Shown here: one piece after another, positions 1-6,056 of the stretch
Layout of the letters: every line of letters begins with the position of its first letter
How positions within the stretch are numbered: the stretch's first letter is position 1
NCBI GenBank assembly: GCA_030645955.1
Contig: JAUSMR010000117.1
Location: 1 to 10,791, forward strand
Source of the DNA: Gallionella sp.
Lineage (GTDB): Bacteria > Pseudomonadota > Gammaproteobacteria > Burkholderiales > Gallionellaceae
Length of the DNA stretch: 10,791 bases
Direction: 5' to 3'
Program-made: the position numbers and the translations under genes
The notes under the pieces: generated by a model
What the model was told of the DNA's origin: nothing
The model's database searches: none
The model's input: only the letters and a program-made list of their open reading frames with translations

Positions 1-18
1 TGAAATCGACTCTGAATT
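1..18. other. Start of region downstream of cas2 (probable leader side)
   Basis: These 18 bases follow the cas2 stop codon and run off the left edge. They contain no repeat unit. In type I-E loci the leader and CRISPR array commonly follow cas2 directly, so the array is expected just outside the window; this is inference from family organisation only. Confidence 0.3.
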
Positions 19-330
19 TTAAAGAACGTTTGCAGCTTTGCTGCGACGGGTTAACCACATTCCGTCCATTTCCACCAATTCGCGTGATGGCGTCCCAAGG
101 TGAGCAAGCCCAATGCCACCGACTTCATTCAAGTCACGCCACACCATCACCAAACTGCCTCTAGGTTCTTGCCCATGCCAGTCGGAAACGACCTCCCATG
201 TACGTTCCCGCACGCCCTTGTTCATCCGTGGCGCGACAAACACATTAGGCGCAATTTCCAACATGACCGAGGCAAGGAAGCCGTGAAACCGGTCAGCCAC
301 GTCACGCGTCACTATCATCACCAGCGCCAT
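19..330 (-). CDS. cas2: CRISPR-associated endoribonuclease Cas2, type I-E (CasF/Cse-type)
   Basis: This 103-residue protein is the structural partner of Cas1 in the spacer-integration complex (Cas1 dimers bridged by a Cas2 dimer). It aligns by eye with E. coli YgbF: both open with a hydrophobic beta strand ending in VT at residues 7-8, followed by a V..R segment. They also share a central RE..WE stretch (here about 41-46) and a VVMAW-like strand (here LVMVW, about 60-64). E. coli Cas2 has 94 residues, so the tail is slightly longer here. Residue 9, Glu in E. coli, is Arg here with Asp at 10. The ATG at 330 is chosen because the E. coli protein starts at the equivalent point and a strong ribosome site (AGGAGG) lies three to four bases upstream. 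The start lies 29 bp inside the end of cas1, suggesting translational coupling. There is no DnaQ-like exonuclease fusion, as some I-E Cas2 proteins carry. The gene is complete, ending in TAA. Confidence 0.93.
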   Translation of the reverse strand: MALVMIVTRDVADRFHGFLASVMLEIAPNVFVAPRMNKGVRERTWEVVSDWHGQEPRGSLVMVWRDLNEVGGIGLAHLGTPSRELVEMDGMWLTRRSKAANVL

Positions 331-1195
331 TGACCTCCTCCATGCGTAATACTTGCTTGATCTTGTCGATCATCGAAGGGATGACTTGCTGCTTGCGAAA
401 GACTTGGGCCGCTTCACGGCGTACCAAGCGATCAACCGTATCTTCCGCACCTTTGGACACCTGACTGGCCGCGGTAAAAGCAATTTGCAACGTAACAGCT
501 TCACGAAACAAGTCAGCAATATCCAGCACGAAGGACTGACCTGAATCCTCATGAATAAAACCCAACGGAGGAAGTGCCGCCAGCGACTGCACCGCAATGG
601 CGGCTGCCGCTTGCACCGCAGTGGCCGCGTGGTTTAGTGCCTGGTTGGGAATATCGGCGGCCATCGGGTTGGCCCGGTCGTAGTGGCGCCCATTCCATTC
701 GATTTCATGTTTGTCGGCCATCAGCTTGTACATGACTTTGACGCGTGAACCCTCAATGCCACGAAGCGTGTCCAACTCACGATGTGGCAGTATCTCGCCC
801 AGGCGCAGCGCATACATATGGCGTGCCACGCTGATGCGGCGACGCGGATTTCCCCACAACTCTGCCTGACGTCTGGCGACATCCGAACGATCCGGCATCA
901 AAGGTGGCGCTGTGTATGAGCGCACGCCGTCCACGCCGACGGCTGCCATCAGCGTGCCGTGACGTGCCAGTAGGCGCAAGGCATCATGCGTGACGCTGCT
1001 GCCTGGTCCCAGCAAAATCATGGACACCGATTGATGCGGGATTTGATCAATTTGCGGGGTCAACGAGTTGCTGCCACGCGTAAAGTGCAAACAGCCGTCG
1101 ATCACACACAGTTCACCCCGTTCCAGCCAGAGCAATCCATGACGGTCTGCGTGCGGGAAACGGGCTGTTTCCAACCCCAGGCGACCTTTCAGCAT
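302..1195 (-). CDS. cas1: CRISPR-associated integrase Cas1, type I-E
   Basis: Cas1 is the metal-dependent integrase that joins captured prespacers to the leader-proximal repeat, acting with Cas2. The 297-residue protein has an N-terminal beta domain (about 1-90) and a C-terminal alpha-helical catalytic domain. The four catalytic positions known from E. coli YgbT (E141, H208, D218, D221) are all present at a constant offset of seven: E148 in RGIEGSR, H215 in GFIHEDSG, and D225 and D228 in VLDIADLF. The integrase is therefore predicted active. Length is close to the E. coli protein (305 residues). The ATG at 1195 follows the cas6e stop by 18 bp; its ribosome site is weak (a GGGG run about 8 bases upstream), so it may rely on readthrough from cas6e translation. 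The last 29 bp overlap cas2, and the acidic tail (GAGDDSDA) is encoded in that overlap. Confidence 0.96.
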   Translation of the reverse strand: MLKGRLGLETARFPHADRHGLLWLERGELCVIDGCLHFTRGSNSLTPQIDQIPHQSVSMILLGPGSSVTHDALRLLARHGTLMAAVGVDGVRSYTAPPLMPDRSDVARRQAELWGNPRRRISVARHMYALRLGEILPHRELDTLRGIEGSRVKVMYKLMADKHEIEWNGRHYDRANPMAADIPNQALNHAATAVQAAAAIAVQSLAALPPLGFIHEDSGQSFVLDIADLFREAVTLQIAFTAASQVSKGAEDTVDRLVRREAAQVFRKQQVIPSMIDKIKQVLRMEEVNGAGDDSDA

Positions 1196-1213
1196 ATTGA
1201 AAACCCCGCTGCG

Positions 1214-1957
1214 TCAGGCGCGAGTAGAACGAAGCAAAAGCAGCCCGAAGCCAAAGGCCCGATGTCGCCCAACCCCACGCGCAAGCAACTGCGCGAAGGC
1301 TTGCGGGTCCGTCACGCAGAGTTGCCCCGTCAATACGGCATCAGGCCCGCTGACAAGACGGCTGTGGCGTGCATCGTCAGAACCATTTTTCTGACTTTTT
1401 CGCGTCACACCCAATAGCTGATAGCGGGTCACGTTGGCGTCAACCAGTTCCGCGCCACCTTGCCGCGCCAACAGATCACGCAGCCACTGCACATAAACCT
1501 CGCTTCGATCCAACTCGCTACCCTCTGTCTTTTCGATGGCAGCCAAAAACGCATCGCGCTCACGGCCAGTTTTTCCCTCGCGGATGATGGGGCGCACGCG
1601 CACTTCAAACCCAAGCGCATGCCCCGCCGCCCATTGCGTGGGGAAAGGCCGTGCGCTCATGCCAGCATGGTGGAGTGTCTGGCCAAGACCCAGTGCAGCC
1701 GCCACATCAGGATCAGCCAAGGCAGCGTGCTGCGCCAATTCGGAAGCGTTCAGACGGGTGTAGGCCAGCAAGCCTTGCTCGGCATCGAGATAACGAAACG
1801 GCTGCGGCGCATGTTCACCAAAGGCAGCGTGCAACAGCGCATGAAGTGCATAGCCCAGGTCGCCCTGCGAATCCAGCAAGCGATGGCGCGCCGCCCACGC
1901 CGCCAGCCGTTGCGGATCGGGCTGGGTATGCAGCAAATAAAGAGACTCAAAACTCAT
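1214..1957 (-). CDS. cas6e: CRISPR pre-crRNA endoribonuclease Cas6e (CasE/Cse3)
   Basis: Cas6e cleaves pre-crRNA within each repeat at the base of the repeat hairpin and stays bound to the crRNA 3' end as the head of Cascade. The 247-residue protein has the RAMP-type pattern. The segment YALHALLHAAFG (residues 36-47) matches E. coli YQLHQGLWHLFP, placing the likely catalytic histidine at H39 (E. coli H20). A GRERDAFL motif follows at about 131-138, then the C-terminal glycine-rich loop GVGRHRAFGFG (about 228-238) that contacts RNA. Compared with E. coli there are about 19 extra residues before the catalytic histidine, so it belongs to a diverged I-E branch. The ATG overlaps the cas5 stop by 4 bp (ATGA), with AGGGA about seven bases upstream. 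Assignment rests on these motifs plus position between cas5 and cas1, which is diagnostic for I-E. Confidence 0.93.
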   Translation of the reverse strand: MSFESLYLLHTQPDPQRLAAWAARHRLLDSQGDLGYALHALLHAAFGEHAPQPFRYLDAEQGLLAYTRLNASELAQHAALADPDVAAALGLGQTLHHAGMSARPFPTQWAAGHALGFEVRVRPIIREGKTGRERDAFLAAIEKTEGSELDRSEVYVQWLRDLLARQGGAELVDANVTRYQLLGVTRKSQKNGSDDARHSRLVSGPDAVLTGQLCVTDPQAFAQLLARGVGRHRAFGFGLLLLRSTRA

Positions 1958-2688
1958 GACATATTCCCTGCATTTTTAAGGAGCCCTTCGCGCACCGGAC
2001 GCCAGCCGCCGTGTACGCCGCTGGTCCAATTGCGTTCATCACAAACATCCACCACACGGTCCCCCGGCAATTGACCTTCGCCATCAGGCCATTGAGCGCG
2101 CAAACCGCGTGCGCCGTTGGCAAGCGGCGCCAGCTGTAGGGCCTGCAACACTGAATCAGCATCGATCCAGCCTGCCACTAGACGCCCAACAGGCAGACAG
2201 GGTTTGCGTCCGATAAACAGGGGGCGCTGAGGTCGATCCAGCGCTTGTGCCACCTCGTCCAAAGTGGGGGAGTCGTCGGCGGGCTCCAGTCGCAAAGCCA
2301 GCAAGGCCGTGAGGTCGGTGTGGTAGTCGCGGTAACGCTGTAGGGTCAACGATTTGCGACCACTTTTATCAGCGGAATAACTGGGGCTTTTGGCTCGACC
2401 TTCGGGCTGCCCAAATGTCGTCCAGCCCACATCGGCCTCAAACAGCTCGGCCGTTTGGTACTCGCGTAAATATTGCGGTTGCGACTCCAAGCGTGTCCCC
2501 AATCGCAGCCGCTCTTGCAGCCGGTTGTGCAGCGCGTCATCGCCCCGATCCCAACCCAGGGCATTGGCAATCAGCCCCGTCACCATGGAGAGTGCTGGAA
2601 AATCACGAATGACACCGAAGTTGTCAATGGTTTCGCCGCCAAACGCAATGAGCGGGGATGAAAGCCTGACCAGTAAATGGCGCGGCAT
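1954..2688 (-). CDS. cas5: Cascade subunit Cas5e (CasD)
   Basis: Cas5e binds the 5' handle of the crRNA and anchors Cse1 at the foot of Cascade. The 244-residue protein carries the family pattern. It starts with a beta strand followed by SSPLIAFGG, then FPALSMVTGLIANALGW (the PT.S...GL..ALG block). A PLFIGRKPC block with the conserved GRK.C lies in the C-terminal half, and the protein ends with a W.SG.HGG.RPV.EGL segment. An open frame extends 22 codons further upstream, but that would overlap the cas7 end by 65 bp and add sequence without family similarity. The ATG at 2688, one base after the cas7 TGA (TGAAATG), gives the normal Cas5 N-terminus. Its ribosome site is poor, consistent with coupling to cas7. 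The 3' end overlaps cas6e by 4 bp. A sequence resembling half of a type I-E CRISPR repeat lies on the opposite strand at 2650-2662. Confidence 0.94.
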   Translation of the reverse strand: MPRHLLVRLSSPLIAFGGETIDNFGVIRDFPALSMVTGLIANALGWDRGDDALHNRLQERLRLGTRLESQPQYLREYQTAELFEADVGWTTFGQPEGRAKSPSYSADKSGRKSLTLQRYRDYHTDLTALLALRLEPADDSPTLDEVAQALDRPQRPLFIGRKPCLPVGRLVAGWIDADSVLQALQLAPLANGARGLRAQWPDGEGQLPGDRVVDVCDERNWTSGVHGGWRPVREGLLKNAGNMS

Positions 2689-2689
2689 T

Positions 2690-3886
2690 TCAGGCCGCCT
2701 GTACTGGCGCAGTGCCTTGGGTGATGTAGGCCTGCACCCAGGTCGCCAAGTCATTCAAGGACAAGCGTTGCGCATTGGGCACGGCCACTTTGTCCAAGGC
2801 CAAAAAGCGGCGATCCAGCGTGGCACCGTAAGCCTCATCCAGCTTGCCAATTTCATCCGTCAAAATTTGCACAGCGGCTTCGCGAATGGCGGGCTGGTTC
2901 AGTGGCAAGGCATTTTGAAAAGCGCCTGCCAGGCTGCGCGGCTGCCAGTCGCCCACCTCCACCAGCAAAAACTTGGCCCACTCAAACGGTGCGGTAGAGC
3001 CGCGCTTGGCACCGGGGCTGACGGTGGCAATCAAGTGCAGCAAATGCTGCACCACACGGCCAGCCAATTCGCGCTTCTCGGCGGGCAAAGTGCCCCAGTC
3101 TTTGGCCTTCTCGCCTTCCAGATTGGCGATCAGTTGCGGCACATCGACCACCACGTAACCGTAGTACAGACCGGAGGCCAGTTCGGTGTCAAAGATACCG
3201 GCGGAACCTTGCTCGCCCGCTTCACGCAATAAATCGTCGACCACGGTGAAGTAATCGTTCTCAACCTGCGCCTCATGAACGGTAAAAGCGTGTGCCACAT
3301 ACACTGCGGCATCGCGGCTGGTCAATACGTCAGACGTGACCATGCGACCGAACAGGGCGGACTCCAAACCGCTGCCGTGTTTCAAGGCCTCAATGTTTTT
3401 CTTCTCGTCTTTCAGAAATTTGGCAATGGCCGTTTTTAACGCTTTTGCTTCGGTGTTCTCCTGCGCCAACTCGGCACAGCGTTTGACGAGATAGTCAATT
3501 TCAGCGTAGCCCATCAGCACGGCTTGCCCTGTTTCAAGTGCTTCTTTGCCTTTTGATTCTTTGCCTCCCTTGTCCAAAAGTCCCGCATCACGCAGGCCTT
3601 CGCCAGCCGATTGCGCCAGCGTCTCAGACAAGCCCGCCTCAATCAACTTTTTTCGGATCAAGTCCAGTGTCACCCTGGATCGCACGGCCATGGGCACACC
3701 AAGATTTGCCAGCGCGAAATGGTCATCGGCCATGCGCCAATGGCGCTTCAAACACTGGGACGAAATGCGTGTGCGAATCGCATCGCCATAAGGCAGGCGT
3801 TTAGCCAGACCCGCGTCATCGCGGTTGAGCAGCGCGCCGGGGTAGTTATGCAGGGTGTGGATTTGGATAAAACGGGGCAGATTCAT
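2690..3886 (-). CDS. cas7: Cascade backbone subunit Cas7e (CasC/Cse4)
   Basis: Cas7e forms the six-copy helical backbone that holds the crRNA spacer and displays it to target DNA. The 398-residue protein begins with the hallmark of the Cse4/CasC family: IQIHTLHNYPGALLNRDD (residues 7-24), then AKRLPYG and RTRISSQCLKRHWR (38-51). A second signature, ESALFGRMVTSD followed by DAAVYVAHAFTVHEAQVENDYF (about 175-213), identifies the RAMP core. Between them, residues about 105-170 are rich in Lys and Glu and probably helical (the thumb/helical region). It is somewhat longer than E. coli CasC (363 residues). The ATG at 3886 has AAGGAG five to six bases upstream and lies 24 bp after the cse2 stop. It ends one base before cas5. 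No truncation or odd residues are seen. Confidence 0.96.
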   Translation of the reverse strand: MNLPRFIQIHTLHNYPGALLNRDDAGLAKRLPYGDAIRTRISSQCLKRHWRMADDHFALANLGVPMAVRSRVTLDLIRKKLIEAGLSETLAQSAGEGLRDAGLLDKGGKESKGKEALETGQAVLMGYAEIDYLVKRCAELAQENTEAKALKTAIAKFLKDEKKNIEALKHGSGLESALFGRMVTSDVLTSRDAAVYVAHAFTVHEAQVENDYFTVVDDLLREAGEQGSAGIFDTELASGLYYGYVVVDVPQLIANLEGEKAKDWGTLPAEKRELAGRVVQHLLHLIATVSPGAKRGSTAPFEWAKFLLVEVGDWQPRSLAGAFQNALPLNQPAIREAAVQILTDEIGKLDEAYGATLDRRFLALDKVAVPNAQRLSLNDLATWVQAYITQGTAPVQAA

Positions 3887-3910
3887 GAAAACTCCTTGAG
3901 TGTTTGTTCG

Positions 3911-4471
3911 TTATGACTTGGATTCGGCACGGGCCAGCGCTGAAAAATAAGGGCCTGCAATTTGGAGACGTAGCTCCTCGGCCTTGGCTTGATGATTGGG
4001 CTGGCTGCTACTTTCTATAAGCACCAACTCGCCCAACTCGCGCCAGTTGGGTGCCACGCCTTTGCTCGCTAAAAGACGCAACACGCGGGGCAGGAGTTGC
4101 GTGAAGGCATCGCCCCGTGAAGTGAGTAACTTGGTTACGCGTGACTCAGACACACCGGCATGTGCCAACTGTTTTCCGAACTTCTGTTTGCCGTCATGCC
4201 CCGCCAGCGCCATACCATGCGCAATCAATGCCCAACGCGGCCAAGTGTCAGCATGCCATTGCTCAGGGGACAGGCCTGCGGCCAGCAACGCGCGTGCCAA
4301 CGCCGCCAACTGGTGGGGTTGAAGCGCTTCAGGCTGAAGCCGGGCCAGTGCGGCGCGTTCGCCAGAACCCGCCCGCTGGATATGAGCCGCCAACGCACCA
4401 AACGGCTCGCGGTAGATCGGTGCATCCACTGACGAAACATGTTCGTTCGGGGTAGGGTCAAACGTGGTCAC
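3911..4471 (-). CDS. cse2: Cascade small subunit Cse2 (CasB)
   Basis: Cse2 is the small, all-helical Cascade subunit, present as a dimer in the belly of the complex, where it stabilises the crRNA-target hybrid and the displaced strand. The 186-residue protein has the expected alpha-helical composition with basic patches. A recognisable family stretch is VSESRVTKLLTSRGDAFTQL (about 105-124) followed by RVLRLLASKGVAPNWREL. E. coli CasB is 160 residues, so length fits. The start is GTG at 4471; it is supported by a strong AGGAGG site six bases upstream and by the 14-bp overlap with cse1, and no closer ATG gives the same spacing. The N-terminal 20 residues look disordered. Small subunits diverge fast, so identification depends partly on position between cse1 and cas7. 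Confidence 0.92.
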   Translation of the reverse strand: MTTFDPTPNEHVSSVDAPIYREPFGALAAHIQRAGSGERAALARLQPEALQPHQLAALARALLAAGLSPEQWHADTWPRWALIAHGMALAGHDGKQKFGKQLAHAGVSESRVTKLLTSRGDAFTQLLPRVLRLLASKGVAPNWRELGELVLIESSSQPNHQAKAEELRLQIAGPYFSALARAESKS

Positions 4472-6056
4472 TGGTTTCCTCCTGTCGTTTCATAGTTTGT
4501 TGTCGGTAATAATTGGCAAGCTCGGGCAGCGGTGATTTGTCACCGCGAAGGCCGCCGTGAAAGCGCGATAAAGCGGCAGATTGGGCGCGGTATTTTTGGA
4601 CGCCATTGCGCGGCCCGGCATCGAAGGCAATTTTCAAAATGACTTCAGCGCGTCCCGCCAAGCCCAACATCCATTGCAAACGTTGTGCAGTTGGGTCTTC
4701 GGCTTCAATTTCTTCATTGAGGTCATCAAAAAAACGGGCGTCTTCAGCGGTCTCGAATGGCTCAGAAAACTTGCTGGCCTTGGTCTTGTTTCCGTCGCTG
4801 CTATCACCTGACTTGCCACTGGCAAAAAGAACCGCCAAAGCCACCCACAGCAGCTTGCGCACCTCACCAATGATGGCAATGCGTTGGGTCGACAGTCGCG
4901 CCAAGGGCGCTTTCTGGTTGGTCATCAGAAGGCCCCGCACCTTGGGTGAAATCGGCACACGGCGCTCGTGATAACCCTCAGTTTTTCCTTGCCCCCGTGT
5001 AATGCCCTGGGCAATAAATACAAGACCCTGCTCACTGGCAGTTTTGATCAAATTGTGGGCAACAGGTGGCTGGTATTTACCGCCAAACATGAGTTCAGAA
5101 ACCAGTTTGTAGTTAAAGCCAATTGATGTAATCGTGAGCGCCTTGCCTCCCTCCACGTCAATCGGCGTCCATGCGTCACCTGTCAATCCGTTCAACTCTT
5201 TCGCAGCGATGCGCGCCGCTTTGCTGCCGGTGCCAAGGGACTTGATCTCACCACCCGTCTTTTGCAAGCGAATGCGACGACAAATTTCGATATAAAAAGG
5301 ATCAAGCTTGGAAAACGACAGACTGCCAAGCCCGTCCCAAGGGACGAGCCAAACCAAGGCCAAACCATCTTCGCCTTGCAATCCGCGCTCTTCAACCGTT
5401 CGTTCACGTTGGGCAAGCAACGCTGAGAAGTCTCGCGCCCAGCGGGCACCATGTAGCCCAACAGCCGCAACACCGATGCCCGGCTTGCTGGCGAACCCCC
5501 CATTCATGCGAGAAATACCGTAATTTCCAGCACCTAAAAATCCCTCTTGTGTCTGCAAGCTCAATAAAGCGAATAGCCAATCTTCTGGCTGCGAGCGACG
5601 GGCACGACTGCCTTTGATGTCATGATTTTTGGACGTCACCAGCATGTCAATTTCATCTGCCGCGAATGCCTCGGATTTCCATTCGGCAATGCTTCCCCCA
5701 ACAACTGCCGCCTGCAACAGCGCTGGTCGACTCGGTGGCGACACCAAGCACCATGCGGCACCGTCCGGGTCATCGGGCGTGAGTGCAAGCAACGCATCGC
5801 GCCACTCATCAGCGGTTTCAAAAACAACCGTTCTCTCCGCCTTGTGCAAGGCGATGGCGGCCAACTGAACCAAAAAGGCATGCCACGGGTGGCGCTGGTG
5901 TGGCCTCAAGGCTGGGTAATCGCGCACCTCATCGGCGGCGAGGGCCATGAACAGTTGCGACAAGCTGGCACAAACGGTGCAGCCATCGTCTGCACGGCGG
6001 TAGCGAATGAGCGGCTCCGTCAGCAATGAAAACTGCAATTCCGGGGCAATCGTCAT
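4458..6056 (-). CDS. casA: Cascade large subunit Cse1 (CasA/Cas8e)
   Basis: Cse1 recognises the PAM, helps unwind target DNA and provides the docking site for Cas3. The 532-residue protein has the Cse1 fold pattern. It opens with an N-terminal domain (EPLIRYRRADDG, then the block around LFMALAADEVRDYPALRPHQRHPWHAFL). The family's most conserved block is at residues about 139-187: LVTSKNHDIKG, PEDWLFALLSLQTQEGFLGAGNYGISRMNGG. The C-terminal four-helix bundle begins around 390. Residues about 413-432 form a Ser/Gly/Lys-rich, probably disordered insert inside that bundle. E. coli CasA is 502 residues. The ATG at 6056 overlaps the cas3 stop by 4 bp and has AGGGAG seven bases upstream. The 3' end overlaps cse2 by 14 bp. 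Confidence 0.95.
   Translation of the reverse strand: MTIAPELQFSLLTEPLIRYRRADDGCTVCASLSQLFMALAADEVRDYPALRPHQRHPWHAFLVQLAAIALHKAERTVVFETADEWRDALLALTPDDPDGAAWCLVSPPSRPALLQAAVVGGSIAEWKSEAFAADEIDMLVTSKNHDIKGSRARRSQPEDWLFALLSLQTQEGFLGAGNYGISRMNGGFASKPGIGVAAVGLHGARWARDFSALLAQRERTVEERGLQGEDGLALVWLVPWDGLGSLSFSKLDPFYIEICRRIRLQKTGGEIKSLGTGSKAARIAAKELNGLTGDAWTPIDVEGGKALTITSIGFNYKLVSELMFGGKYQPPVAHNLIKTASEQGLVFIAQGITRGQGKTEGYHERRVPISPKVRGLLMTNQKAPLARLSTQRIAIIGEVRKLLWVALAVLFASGKSGDSSDGNKTKASKFSEPFETAEDARFFDDLNEEIEAEDPTAQRLQWMLGLAGRAEVILKIAFDAGPRNGVQKYRAQSAALSRFHGGLRGDKSPLPELANYYRQQTMKRQEETSDHV

Noticed and set aside
1..18. CRISPR array inside the window
   Set aside because: No regularly spaced direct repeats exist anywhere in the window; only 18 bases remain downstream of cas2.
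19..330. Cas2 fused to a DnaQ-type exonuclease, as in some I-E loci
   Set aside because: The protein ends at 103 residues with no DEDDh-type extension.
2689..2754. Longer Cas5 start at 2754
   Set aside because: It would overlap cas7 by 65 bp and add 22 residues with no Cas5 similarity; the ATG at 2688 gives the normal beta-strand N-terminus.
2390..3232. A 280-codon plus-strand open frame across cas5 and cas7
   Set aside because: It spans the antisense of two conserved Cascade genes and shows no family features or clear ribosome site.
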